NCBI RefSeq assembly: GCF_040054535.1
Contig: NC_090780.1
Location: forward strand, 5,621,001-5,685,000
Length of the DNA stretch: 64,000 bases
Reading direction: 5' to 3'
Source: Antennarius striatus
Taxonomy: Eukaryota > Chordata > Actinopteri > Lophiiformes > Antennariidae
In this document: in pieces, positions 54,126 to 64,000 of the stretch
Numbering within the stretch: the stretch's first letter is position 1
How the letters are laid out: every line of letters begins with the position of its first letter
Translations under genes and position numbers: made by a program
The notes under the pieces: model-generated
What the model was told of the DNA's origin: nothing
Databases searched by the model: none
The model's input: only the letters and a program-made list of their open reading frames with translations

Positions 54126-54429
54126 AATTTTACAAGTCAAATGGCTTCTTCCCGCCAACCCTTTCTTTTCTTTTCGGATGTTGTTGATGTCGCAAAAGTG
54201 ATGAAGGTGAAGTGTGCTGTAATACCATGTCCAGAAAGAAAGAAATAAACTGAAAAAATAAAGATATAAATAAATAAAATTTCTGAAATTCATTATTTAA
54301 AATAAAATATTTATAAAAGCCACTCTATCTGGGCCTACAGTTGGAGCATACACACAGATTAAAACCAACGTCTTCCTTTCAACCATTGCTCATACTCATA
54401 CATTCTCGCTTCCATTCAACTTCATTTTA

Positions 54430-55020
54430 CACAATACTGTGTGTTTCCTGGACAAATAAAAAATCACATTTTTTTACATTCATCCAACTAAAAACAGACG
54501 CTCTTTTCTCCATATCCCTTGCTCCATGAATGTTATTTGCGCCTGGTTTAAAACTGCACACGTAAAAAATGGAGCTAAAAACAAACAAGTATTTAAAACA
54601 AAGGTTTAAAAAGGCAGACAATATTAAAAACCAACTATTCGTTAGAAACAGTCAGGTTTCTTACTTTTTCCATTAGTTTTTTTCAGTCTAAAATTTTTTG
54701 GTCAATAAAAACTGGTTGCTCGCTTACTTCTGGGTTTTTTTTTGTAAATAAAAAGTGATGCTATCTAAAAACATGTTGAGGTCAGGAAAGAAATTTTCCA
54801 CCTTAACCCTCAGACCTCGTGAATCATACAGGATTTTTTTTATCTGTTGTGAATCATATTTTTCACTTAAGGCTCCTTTCAGACTGTTTTCATTTTCACT
54901 GTCAGAGCTGCTTGGATAAATCAGTGTTTATTTGTTTTTTCATCAGCAACTTTTTTACCTTCATTATTTCCTCTTTCAGAGTTTTTTCTTGTTAAAGCTA
55001 TTTTTAAAAATTCTTCATCT
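54430..55020 (-). pseudogene. L1-Tx1 fragment, ORF1 end and ORF2 start (copy A)
   Basis: On the minus strand a decayed ORF1 end is followed by KRASVFSWMNVKKCDFLFVQ plus ETHS, the start of an APE-type endonuclease. It parallels copy B (55690-56115) in the same orientation. Confidence 0.65.
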
Positions 55021-55059
55021 ATACCATGTCTTCCTTCTCCTCCTGCAGCAGACTCAACC

Positions 55060-55210
55060 ACTCTGGTAGCAGCCTCTTTTTTTAATTCATGTCATTCGGC
55101 TGCCAGATGTCCAACTACACTGTAATCTGTAATTGAAATGTGTTGCCTCAAAGTGATCCGTGGTCCTCAATATTCTTAATTGAATATTGGTAAATTTTCT
55201 TCGGCTCTGT
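55060..55210. repeat. Inverted repeat partner of 57150-57280
   Basis: ATGTCATTCGGCTGCCAGAT, AAAGTGATC and GTGGTCCTCAATAT recur in reverse at 57150-57280. Possibly L1 5' region. Confidence 0.75.
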
Positions 55211-55689
55211 GAAGGTCTGTTTTTAAGGGGGTTAGCTCTCAGCCCACCCCCACCCTCTGAGCCTTCCCTATCTCCTCACCCCTCTCAGCTGACCAATCAA
55301 CACTGCCCTCCCCCGCGCGTTCACATACGTTTGTTAACTTGAGCCACCCGAATCCGCCTGCATTACAGATGGATTGATCAATCGCCATTGTCTACTTTCT
55401 TAACTTTCACAAACTTCACCGCTACATATTTCGCTCTGATTCTTCTCGAGTTTTGCACTTTTGTTTTTCATGATATAACGGTTGAATGAAAAACGCACTC
55501 AGATGCAACACACTCCTCACACTTCCTCCCACACCCTTTCCCAGCGTGTGTACAGAGAGAGAGAGATTTGACATTTAAAATGTTAATTCATAAAAGCCAA
55601 ATTACAAGATAGTCACACATAAAATTGAAAAGAGATTCACCCAAAAAGAAATTCACATCTTAAAAACAATGGTAGGATTTTCAACAGTA

Positions 55690-56115
55690 CTGTTTGTTTC
55701 CTGAACAAAGAAAATGTCTGACCTTTTAACATTTATCAAACTAAGAATGCAGGTTTTATAAAAAGCAGACAAAATTCAAAAAAACACCCAACCGTTCTCC
55801 ACAATCATCCTTTCTACTTTTGTCAGTTGTTTCTTCAATCTAAAAACTGGTTGATCATTGCTTTCTGGATTCTTTAAATAAAAACTGACACTATCCAGAG
55901 ACATGTTGAGGTCAGGAAAGAAATTTTCTACTTTAGCCCTCAAGCCTTTTGTGTCTTGCAGGAATTTTTTTCTTTTGCGAATCATATTTTTCTGTTATGG
56001 CCTTTTTCAAACTGTTTTCATTTATGTTCTCAGAGCTACCTGTATCAGTAGGTGTCTCAGGTATTTCTTTAACAATTGTCTTTGCTTTATTCATTTTTGT
56101 GTCAGTGTGTTTTAA
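55690..56115 (-). pseudogene. L1-Tx1 fragment, ORF1 end (copy B)
   Basis: The minus-strand frame 55985-55776 reads KKFLQDTKGLRAKVENFFPD, LNMSLDSVSFYLKNPESNDQ and LKKQLTKVERMIVENG, stop; then SLINVKRSDIFFVQET-like text before 55690. Upstream, SENINENSLKKAITEKYD continues to about 56060 in another frame. Confidence 0.65.
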
Positions 56116-56139
56116 GAGCTATCTCGAATAATTCCTTGT

Positions 56140-56810
56140 CTATCACAATATCAAAATCAAAGTCAGCATTATTGTCAAATGTACCATATATGCACGACAT
56201 ACAGCACAGATGGAATTGCAGTCCTCTCAGACCCATGGTCAATAGGCAGTACAACAGGCAGTACAAAAGGCAGGCGGTCCTTGAGCTTGCTGGTCTTGGC
56301 CTGCAGACTCTGCAGTCTCCTACCGGATGGCAGCAAGCTGAAAAGGCTGTGAGAGGTGTGGGTGGGATCACTTGCAATGCTGATGGCTTTGCGGGTGAGG
56401 CGGGTGTTATAAATGTCTGTGAGGGAAGGGAGAGAGACACCACTGATTTTTTCAGCTGCTCTGACGATGCCCTGCAGGGTCTTGCGGCAGGAAACGGTGC
56501 ACGCGCTGTAACACACGGTGATGCAGCTGGTCAGGATGCTCTCGATGGTGCCTTTGTAGAAGTTGAGCATGATGGGGGGTGGGGCTCTTGCTCTCCTCAG
56601 ATTGCAGAGGGAGTAGAGGCACTGTTGGCGTTTTTTGGCCAGTGATGTGGTGTTGCGGCCCCAGGACAGGTCCTCGGAGATGTGCACACGCAGGAACTTG
56701 GTGCTGACCCTTTCCACTGCAGCACTGTTGATGGTTAGTGGAGCATGCTGGGTGCGTGTTCTCCTGAAGTCCACAACAATCTCCTTCCTCTTCTCCACTC
56801 TGAAAAGAAG
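56140..56810 (-). pseudogene. CR1/L2-group LINE RT C-terminus, inverted
   Basis: An open 207-codon frame on the minus strand: KEIVVDFRRTRTQHAPLTIN, LSWGRNTTSLAKKRQQCLYS, LNFYKGTIESILTSCITVCY, TRKAISIASDPTHTSHSLFS, LLPSGRRLQSL. The 3' tail CATTTGACAATAATGCTGAC lies at 56160-56180. Same family as 36680-37735. Confidence 0.88.
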
Positions 56811-57075
56811 TGTTGGACTTCATTCAAGATTTTTCAGTCAGAAACTGCTCCAAAACTACTGTTCTCATCTGGAAACTCACATGTTAAGACACATTCAAGA
56901 AACCTGTTTACTGCATGTTTCATTTTCATGTAATTTTGATTTTCATGTGCTACAAATCATTTTGATGTGATGTTGTGTAAGGATTGTTGAGCAGGTTTGG
57001 ACTGGTTGCACTCTGAAAACGACTGTCTGACTTCATTTCAGCTATGTTAGTCAGAAACTACTCTAAAACATGTAA
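56808..57075 (+). repeat. Local direct repeat, about 205-bp spacing
   Basis: CTCTGAAAA..TGT(T/C)(G/T)GACTTCATT and GTCAGAAACT(G/A)CTC(C/T)AAAAC occur at 56808-56858 and 57012-57068. Confidence 0.75.
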
Positions 57076-57149
57076 AAACAACGGGGGAGGTGGGGGTGAC
57101 AGGTACTGACAGAGGAAGCTCAGAGGCCAGCCCTCTAAACAAAGCGTCT

Positions 57150-57280
57150 GGAAGTAATTTTATCAATATTTAATCAGATATTGAGGACCACAAGATCACT
57201 TTGGGGCAAGACATTTCAAAAGCAGTATAGTTGCACATCTGGCAGCTGAATGACATAAATGAAAAAACAAACAGCATAAT
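57150..57280. repeat. Inverted repeat partner of 55060-55210
   Basis: See the partner; shared text includes ATTGAGGACCAC, GATCACTTTG and ATCTGGCAGC(T/C)GAATGACAT. Confidence 0.75.
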
Positions 57281-57711
57281 TCAGAACCTGTAACCTGATT
57301 CGCTTCAGAGGAATTTTACCGGCAATGAAGACCACCATAAGATTTGCGTTCCATTGTTTTACTCAAACATGAGCATACAACTTTGTACGTAAAATTTCAC
57401 CGTGGAGTCCGAACAGAATATACCACCTAGGGCCCACTTTATGATTTCTCAGGTTGCATGCCAGATAACATTACACCACAGTTCAGAAAACCCAGTCGAG
57501 TTTTGGGCATGGTTTGGAGCTCCATGTCAAACGGAAGAATACCTGTGGTAACTCATTTTAGAGACGTACCACAACAAAATCTACATTTTGTATAATCAAG
57601 TTTCTGTCAGGGGCAAAAAGAAACCTGTCATGCTTTGGAAACTAACAACAAGTCAATATCAGCCAAAGTGAACAATGATTGAAAACTACCAAAACCCAAG
57701 ACCAGGAAATA

Positions 57712-58298
57712 CACTGCCTGGCCAAAAAAAAAAAGTCGCCATCAAAGAAAGTCACACCCTCTCATATTTTGTTGGACTGCATTTAGCTTGATTACAGCAT
57801 GCATCAACTGTGATATTGTTTTGATGAGTTAATGCAATATCACAACTTATTTCCATCCAGTGATGCAATATTTTTTCAAATTTTTCATCAAGATCTTGCA
57901 TTTATGATGGTTGGGTCTGACCACTATGTAAAGCCATCTTCTTTTTCAAAGAATCTCAATGAGGTTAAGGTCTGGACTCTGTGAGGCTAATCCATGTATG
58001 AAAATGATGTCTCATGCTCCCTGAACCTCTCCCTCCCTCACAATTTTAGCCCAATGAATCCTGACATTGTCAGAGGGGTCAGCTGATTACCTGAATATAC
58101 TTAATGGCCAGGTTATTCCATCAATGGATTATTTCTTCTCCGAAGGCACGGGCATATTAAATAACTCTTGTGATATTGCATTAACTTATCAAAACAATAT
58201 CACAGTTGATGCATTGTGTAATCAAGCTAAATGTAGTCCAACAAAATATGAGAGGGTGCGACTTTCTTTGATGGTGGCTTTTTTTTGGCCAGGCAGTG
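57712..58298. mobile_element. Tc1-like MITE
   Basis: 587 bp with TA on both sides and about 120-bp inverted repeats beginning CACTGCCTGGCCAAAAAAAA and including AAAGTCACACCCTCTCATAT and GTGATATTGTTTTGATAAGT-like text. The interior is remnant Tc1 coding sequence. Related debris at 8400-8530. Confidence 0.93.
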
Positions 58299-58299
58299 T

Positions 58300-59020
58300 A
58301 CAATGCCGTCTATCTCAGTCTTGGATTCACAGTGAATGTGGAAGGAGATGAAGACCTCCCTATGTTGTCTCAAAACATTGGCAGGAAACAGCTTGAAACC
58401 AAAAGAAGTGAAGAAACACCCGAGTTACATGGGTAAGCCACCGAGCCACCGGAGTCTGTCAAAAATATAATTTATGATTATAAAACGCAGGAAAGTGATA
58501 TAAAGCTGCTGGTGTGAAAAGAGCAGCAAGCTTCCTTCAAAATTGCATATAAAATTGGACGTTCCAAGAAAACATACACAAATGTCGGGGGGCTCAACCT
58601 ACTGGCTACTTTTTGCCCCCTCCAATGACACCATTGCATGTACATGTACATGGACCTGGAAGATCAGGTACTCAAAAAAACTAACACTCATTTCACCTTG
58701 GCAATGAATGAATGAATGAATGCTGATTTTGTTGTGAAAACGTTATTTGCACAGCGACTAATAAAAAGGAAAGTGAAGCATTTGGGAAATTTCTTTTTCC
58801 AAAGGGTGACCCAGAAGAAAGTTTGAGAACCACTGTATTAAACCCACAAAATACAGAATTTCCCCATCCCATAAAGTGTTTGTAGCTTTCTAGAGCCCAA
58901 TTACATCACCCCTTACTTATTTGAGTGTCTACTAGCTCTTTATTTTTTTTATATGGTTGGCATGGCTTTAATACAACACCCTCAACATATTTTCTCAACA
59001 CTAACTTGTAGTGTAATATC
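58300..59020. other. Mostly unassigned; a hAT end at 58796-58838
   Basis: TTTGAGAACCACTG at 58826 matches a common hAT terminal sequence (CAGTGGTTCTCAAA in reverse) but its partner is not visible. A GAATGAAT run is at 58705. Nothing else recognised. Confidence 0.45.
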
Positions 59021-59029
59021 TTATGATGC

Positions 59030-59300
59030 ACTGCTTGGCCCAAGTGGCTGGGTTCAGCCTGGGAGCTTGGGTGAGGAGCTCAGACAATAGGGAGAAGCTC
59101 AAGGTAGAGCTGCTGGTCCTTTGCATCGAGCGGAGTCAGCTGAGGTGGTACGGGCATCTGGTCAGGTTGACCACTGGACGCCTTCCTAGGGAGGTGCTCC
59201 AGGCATTTCCATCTGTGAGGGGAGACAGGACTCGCTGGAGAGTTTATGTCAGTTGGCTTAGGAGGGTCTTGGAATCCCTCCAGAGGAATTGATGGAATTG
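59030..59300 (+). pseudogene. RTE-type LINE C-terminal fragment
   Basis: The frame 59023-59292 reads QVAGFSLGAWVRSSDNREKL, ERSQLRWYGHLVRLTTGRLP and RTRWRVYVSWLRRVLESLQR, like 31580-31850. Short and truncated. Confidence 0.78.
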
Positions 59301-60915
59301 TCTGGGCTTCCTTGATGAAACTTCTGCCCCCTTATTTAGGTATATCTGAGGGTCTGGACTAGCTCACCAACCAACTCTTAAGTAGATGATTATGATACAT
59401 TCTGATGTTTCTTTTTTGTTGTTGTTGTCAATGGACATAACACATCAGGGACTGAACCGACTTGGAGAATTGTCTAGTAGGTGACATTTTACTACTGCAT
59501 TCAGGGATAGATATGGCTGCTACTGGAAACAAAAACAATAGACCAGTGTTCTTGTTTGTGGAGAAAAAGCAAGTGACAATGAGTGCTTTCTTGAATAAAA
59601 AACAATCAAAAGTTAATGTAGAAAAAGAGACCGATATTAATGAAATGTGTGTGGAGAAGGCTCTGTCAGCTTGGTGAAATTTCCACAGGAGAATATATGA
59701 ATTATAGTCAAAGAAAACTATTGAAAGAAAAGCAAGAGTAAACTGTATTACATCTTTATTTCTAAAACTGTTTTTTTTAATGACTACCAGGCTTTAACAT
59801 TTTGATAAAAGTATTATATAATCTTACTTTTTTTTACTTTTTCCTTTAACAGTTATAATGTTGTTATTAATAAAAACATTAAAATTAACAGTGTAGTTTT
59901 TATATTGTACTGTTGGCAAAACTTAATCCTTGCATATACGATTTCTACCGTATATTCTGTTACTACTTTTGGGGATGAATAAACTTCATGTTCGGATCCA
60001 CAATTTTTTCTTGAAGCGCATCCCAGGGTTGCACTACATTCTTGAAGTAAAATTAACTTTTGTTAGACAACATTTTGTCTCATATCTTATGCCAATTTAG
60101 ATTATCCTTCTTTGATAACATGCCTAAAATGATAATTAGTAAATATGTGTGAATTATTATCTATTGCTGTCCTGCTCTTCTTGTGCTTTTTTGAAAGTGG
60201 TGAAAATCTGAGTCTTAGCCGCCATCAAATTAAAAAATTTATAAAATCTCAGCAAACGCTGAATTACATGTTTTTCTTAATCTGATAATAATTCCAGTCT
60301 ACTGCCTGGTACTTCTGACATTAGGGATACTACTTCAAAAAAGACTACATATTGATATTAAATATGCACAAAATGAATGAAAACTACCGGGTTGGAAAGA
60401 TAGAAACCAGAAGGTTGAAACATGCTTTGATTGGGGAATGAGCACATCACAAGGACACTTCAAAATAAGACTACTGCTTTCATCCTCTTTTTCTCCTACC
60501 ACACTGTATATTACATATGTATTTAATTACATCTACACCATTGTGTTGCAATGCTTAATATCCTTCACCACCTCTTTGTTTTGAATCCATTATAATGTCT
60601 TTTTTATAAAACAAACATAAAGAAACTAGTTAAATCGGCTCAGCTGGTACAAAAAAGCGGTATGCACTGATTAAAACACAAGTCAGTGAGGAGACACTGC
60701 CATGCCTGTTCCTCTCATCTTATATAAAGATAGTTAGCTTCATCAATCTTCTATTTTCAGCATGGGAAGTTTTACGGTCTGAAGAAGTAAGAATGCAAGT
60801 TTTCACTCCCAGGCACCCCTGGCAGTGTGTGGTGTTCCCCTCTTTGGATTCCTGAACACATTGATGGAACCCCTGGGGTTGCCTGGTTGATAAAACAAGC
60901 ATACTCTGCTCAGTG
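59301..60915. other. Intergenic and appl1 3' UTR side
   Basis: AT-rich. An open frame of 71 codons at 59462-59677 (ATGNKNNRPVFLFVEKKQVT) has no recognisable family. The part nearest 60915 is downstream of the appl1 stop on the minus strand and should hold its 3' UTR; I could not fix the polyadenylation site. Confidence 0.45.
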
Positions 60916-61068
60916 TTAGGCTTCAGACTCCCCTCTCTTCTCGTCCTCTTCCCCAGCATCACTGGACTGTGATTGGCTGTTGCTAAGCATTAACATCTGT
61001 CCATCCGAGCCAGGTGGGATAGTGGGGCGACTGGAGGCGGCAATCAAACGACTCTGCTCCTCCAGATC
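60916..61068 (-). CDS. appl1: APPL1 last coding exon (C-terminus)
   Basis: Acceptor CTTCACCACCAG, first base 61068. Encodes DLEEQSRLIAASSRPTIPPG, SDGQMLMLSNSQSQSSDAGE, EDEKRGESEA, stop (60916-60918). The EEQSRLIAASSRP block and the Arg/Glu-Ser-Glu-Ala ending are characteristic of APPL1, an endosomal adaptor of Rab5 that binds adiponectin receptors, AKT and other partners. APPL2 lacks the coiled block preceding this exon, so APPL1 fits better. The frame is intact. Confidence 0.93.
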   Translation of the reverse strand, partial: DLEEQSRLIAASSRPTIPPGSDGQMLMLSNSQSQSSDAGEEDEKRGESEA

Positions 61069-61107
61069 CTGGTGGTGAAGCAGACAAAACAGTTGGGAAG
61101 ATGGGTA

Positions 61108-61330
61108 CGTCTCTCTCTCTCTCTCTGTATCCCTCCCCCCTCCCTTCCTTTCCCTTCGATCCCACTGTCTCTACTCCCCTCTGCCTCTCCGTTGAACTGT
61201 TCATCTGTCTCTCTCTCCGTATTCATGTCTTCTTCGGTCTTTCTCTTTGTCTATCGCTTTATGTACCCATCTGTCTATTCCTCTTTGTGTCCATCCATTG
61301 TTCCATCCAGCTAGGGACTTTTGTTTTCAC
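61108..61330. repeat. Pyrimidine-rich CT tract in appl1 intron
   Basis: CTCTCTCTCTCTCTGTATCC and similar text. Open frames across it are compositional. Confidence 0.7.
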
Positions 61331-61533
61331 GATTCCCATTGATTATTGACTGTATGTCAGCAAGATAATGTGGAAGAAATTTTATGTTTGTTATTGCACA
61401 TGCTCCCCTGATTATAGTGACATAAAGCTGGCTGAAAATCATCAATTCTTCACATTGACAATGAAGACAAAATCTAAACAGTCTTACCGGGTAAAATGGG
61501 TAATGGCCACGATGTATATATTGATTTTAAGTA

Positions 61534-61890
61534 TAGTAATCCCTTGTTACTCGGGGTTAATGCGTTCCAAGACCACCTATGAAAAATGAAATCCCGCGAT
61601 ATAGCGACGAACAATTTACGTTTATAAACCCTCCCCATACTGATATTAAACCACCTTATATCTGTATTACCATTTCCAACACTCTTATAGACTAAATCAC
61701 GTTTGTATTAGAGAAAAGTATTTCTTTAATACACCGAAGTGCACTGCGTTCTGTGAGTGTTGGAACGCAGCGCACACATGGATGCTGTCAGCCATTAGCA
61801 TGTGCTTATAGTATCACGTGACTACCTATTAAAAATCTGCGATGTAGTGAAGCTGTGCATCTTGAAGCACAAATGAGCGAGGGATTACTG
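61534..61890 (+). mobile_element. AGTAATCCC-type MITE, complete, in appl1 intron
   Basis: 357 bp bounded by TA, with ends TAGTAATCCCTTGTTACTCG and CAGTAATCCCTCGCTC (in reverse). The interior has the TTAA site (CTGATATTAAACCACCTTAT) that is occupied in the copy at 13228-14592. No transposase. Its right end is 45 bases from the appl1 exon at 61936. Confidence 0.92.
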
Positions 61891-61935
61891 TACAGGTAAA
61901 CATTTATGAATTGTGATTTGAGGTTTAAAGGTCAC

Positions 61936-62025
61936 CTTCTCTATCAGTCGCTGTTTACTGAGCTCCTCCTGTTGTTTCTCTTTGGCTTTCTCCTGTTCCT
62001 TCTTATCCTCCATGGCTTTACGGTC
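61936..62025 (-). CDS. appl1: APPL1 exon, coiled coil
   Basis: Acceptor CTTGTTCTTGTGTAG, donor GTGACC. Encodes DRKAMEDKKEQEKAKEKQQE and ELSKQRLIEK, 30 codons, phase 0 at both ends. A charged helix after the PTB domain, as in APPL1. Confidence 0.93.
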
Positions 62026-62140
62026 CTACACAAGAACAAGAATAAGCGATCTCAACAAAAATACTACCACAAACTGAAAGTGCTGTTGCCATCATCAGTT
62101 AGAATTAGTTTCATTTTAATAAGTTTCTCAACAACCTCAC

Positions 62141-62191
62141 CATCTCAGAGTGAAAGGCTATTTGCTTGGCCAGAGCGACACTGTCACATAT
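62141..62191 (-). CDS. appl1: APPL1 exon, end of PTB domain
   Basis: Acceptor TTGTGTTTCAG, donor GTGAGG. Encodes ICDSVALAKQIAFHSEM (17 codons), the C-terminal helix of the PTB domain. Confidence 0.92.
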
Positions 62192-62262
62192 CTGAAACAC
62201 AAAATTGAGGACTATCAGATCGAACCAGTGTTAAAAAGTAAACAGATGAACATGCAGACCAC

Positions 62263-62403
62263 CTTCTCTCCATCATTGTTAGACTCAAAGATGTAGCAGA
62301 TGAATCGGCTGTCTACACGTCCACCTGGTGACTGCAGGATGAAACCAGACAGCCTCTTGTTGTCTGGATGAGCAGAAAACTGAAGCACAGTGGAGAGAGG
62401 GAA
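62263..62403 (-). CDS. appl1: APPL1 exon, PTB domain core
   Basis: Acceptor AGTTGCAG (62404-62405 AG), donor GTGGTC. Encodes FPLSTVLQFSAHPDNKRLSG, FILQSPGGRVDSRFICYIFE, SNNDGEK, 47 codons in phase 0. The IFESNN-GEK block is a PTB hallmark of APPL proteins, which bind receptor tails and signalling partners through it. Confidence 0.94.
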
Positions 62404-62479
62404 CTGCAACAGGAGAGGAGCCTTGTGAAAAACAAATTTGACACTAAAAACTTCTAAGAAGAGAAACAGGCCATCTTAC

Positions 62480-62516
62480 CCTGAGACGAGTGACCTGTGT
62501 CTGAGGATCAATGAGC
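62480..62516 (-). CDS. appl1: APPL1 micro-exon (37 bases)
   Basis: Acceptor TTTCCCCTCCAG, donor GTAAGA. Completes Lys from the previous exon and encodes LIDPQTQVTRLR. Too short to be found as an open frame; recognised from the invariant LIDPQTQVTR block and matching phases on both sides. Confidence 0.93.
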
Positions 62517-62519
62517 CTG

Positions 62520-63275
62520 GAGGGGAAACACAAAAATCAATAGAATTAGCTTCCTGATTAGTTGCACTGTTGCTCTTGCATTTTGGTATTCAGGGGAAAA
62601 AGCCAAAATAAAACAAAAAAGGGCTTAGACATTTATGCAGGATGAAGATGAAGTCTGTTCTGACCTCCAGCTGTGAAGCTCAAGCAACTTTGCTTGACAT
62701 TCCATTGGCATATTGAATAGAAAACGTAATTTTTTGTTCCTATAGCTTTAAGATCTAATGACCTGGGTTCAAACTAAACACATTTTATGTGCAGAGCCTG
62801 CTGTAAATGTACTCCGTTTTTAACGGGAGGACGATGAAGAGTTCAAACCGACCACCACTACATTTTTAAAATTAGACTACAATATCAGCTTTAGGACTGC
62901 ATTGTCAGTCGGTCTTTCATTCTATCCAATACCTATATCTCTATAAACATTACATATTTCAGCAATTTTGCATTTAATGAATTGAAAACCCAGGGATATG
63001 GGATGGGAAATGGGAGAGATTGAGGGGATGGGCATGTGACAGAGAGCCATGAGCATAAATCAAACCCACGGCTACTACTTGGGCGCTGCAGTATCCATAG
63101 GGCACATCTAAACAACATTTTTTGGACAGGTAGTAGAAATATTTGAGGACCACTTGCCCCAAAAATCACTGTCAGGCCAGACACAATCATCAATTATCTT
63201 CTAGGTGCAACAGATAAATGCAAAGCTGACAATGAGATCTATGTAAGATATTCAGTGTGTTTGGAGTCATGGGTC
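62520..63275. other. appl1 intron
   Basis: Spans the gap between the exons at 62516 and 63280. Nothing further recognised. Confidence 0.7.
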
Positions 63276-63279
63276 ATAC

Positions 63280-63454
63280 TTAAGGCAGTCACAGGTAACA
63301 AGTAGGTGTGATTCCATCATCCTGAAGATGTTGTGGATGGCTCTGGCTGCCAGGATTTGCCTCATGGTGTCAGATATGATATCTGCTGAATCAGCAGTCC
63401 TCACCTCCATGGATCCCAAAAAACGAACAATGAAGAGCTGGTGGAGGATGGAGT
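63280..63454 (-). CDS. appl1: APPL1 exon, start of PTB domain
   Basis: Acceptor TTTTCTGATTTGTAG, donor GTATGA. Encodes (D)SILHQLFIVRFLGSMEV, RTADSADIISDTMRQILAAR, AIHNIFRMMESHLLVTCDCL, ending in AA of Lys. This is the N-terminal strand and first helix of the PTB domain. Upstream exons (BAR and PH domains) lie beyond 64000. Confidence 0.94.
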
Positions 63455-64000
63455 CTACAAATCAGAAAAGATAGACATCTACCTGGAATGCTGGCTTCTT
63501 TCTCACTTTTAACAAAGAAAATAGTGGAAACATCTTGAAAGACCATGTCCTTGTCACACCTGCTGTCAGCACACATAAAGTTGCTGGAGTTGAATGAGGG
63601 TTTTTTTATGGAACCCTACGGCTCAAGTTAAATGTTGAGACCTTTGCAGAAACCCCACTCTAATCTTGATCCACTGCATTACCTGTTATGAATATTATTG
63701 AGGTTGAGAGACTGCCTTTTCCTTGACTACTGGTGATCTGCCTCAACTTCTCTCTGCTCTCATCACGCATTGAGTGAATGACAGGATTTGAAACATGAGG
63801 TCAGATATTTTTTTCAAGAACGAAAAAAACCCCAAACAGTATTAACTGGTTATTATTATTTTCTGTTCCGATTCTGTTCTGTAACATTAAAAAATATAAA
63901 GTTTTTGGTTTTGTCTTTGTTTGCAAAATACTAAAAGTTTCTGATTTTTGTTTTGTTCATTCCATGTTTTGTTCAAAGGGCTGGCTTAAATCAATCCACT
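63455..64000. other. appl1 intron, nothing firm
   Basis: Contains an open stretch at about 63690-63770 on the minus strand ending in a possible GTAATG donor, but its peptide does not match APPL1, so I do not call an exon. Confidence 0.6.

Noticed and set aside
60916..63454. appl2 instead of appl1
   Set aside because: The coiled-coil exon and the EEQSRLIAASSRP block are features of APPL1; APPL2 differs in this region.
63690..63780. Further appl1 exon on the minus strand
   Set aside because: A possible donor exists but the peptide (MRDESREKLRQITSSQGKGS) does not fit the APPL1 segment before the PTB domain and no acceptor is convincing.

Overview
This is vertebrate, almost certainly teleost fish, nuclear DNA. 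It carries spliced genes with GT-AG introns, fish-type repeat families (V-SINE/Mermaid-like and other tRNA-derived SINEs, RTE, L2/CR1 and L1-Tx1 LINEs, a Penelope-like element, Tc1, Tigger, piggyBac and hAT transposons, a BEL/Pao element), long CA/GT microsatellites and low gene density. There is no bacterial-style gene packing, and most open frames are transposon debris or antisense shadows.

Host genes, all on the minus strand. (1) A C2H2 zinc-finger transcription-factor gene is present twice in tandem. Unit 1 has exon 1 at 20161-20329, a short acidic exon at 15357-15553 and a zinc-finger exon at 8969-9966. Unit 2 has exon 1 at 51461-51625, an acidic exon at 50716-51005 and a zinc-finger exon at 40421-41493. 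Every intron that follows exon 1 breaks the same codon (phase 1, giving Asp), so exon 1 could splice in frame to either downstream exon. Unit 1 has lost finger 6 through a 2-base deletion; unit 2 has a 1-base frameshift in exon 1. (2) The last six coding exons of appl1 (PTB domain, coiled coil, C-terminus) lie at 60916-63454, and the gene continues beyond the right edge.

Layout. 1-1.5 kb: BEL/Pao-like gag piece, LTR and a decayed Tigger. 1.7-6.7 kb: degenerate 28S rRNA pseudogene split by about 2.9 kb of LINE sequence. 6.7-20.7 kb: repeats plus zinc-finger unit 1, whose first intron holds a roughly 4.2 kb piggyBac insertion (itself with an intron, a Tigger and a SINE). 20.8-32.6 kb: SINEs, a nearly intact RTE LINE split by a SINE and lying in a degenerate retroviral pol relic, a Penelope-like element, and L2 and RTE tails. 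32.6-36 kb: BEL/Pao pol with an L2 tail. 36-42 kb: minisatellite, LINE tail, a large MITE and the unit 2 zinc-finger exon. 42.2-50.1 kb: an L1-Tx1 LINE carrying a MITE, a hAT (which holds a Tc1, which holds a Tigger piece) and a second Tc1. 50.3-52 kb: front half of zinc-finger unit 2. 52-60 kb: a second RTE with a chimeric SINE, a cluster of hairpins, L1 and L2 fragments and a Tc1 MITE. 60.9-64 kb: appl1.

I found no prokaryotic system, CRISPR array or functional RNA gene. The most interesting material is the tandem duplication and decay of the zinc-finger gene, its conserved promoter with a pair of TGACGT sites, and several insertion histories that can be read exactly from target-site duplications.
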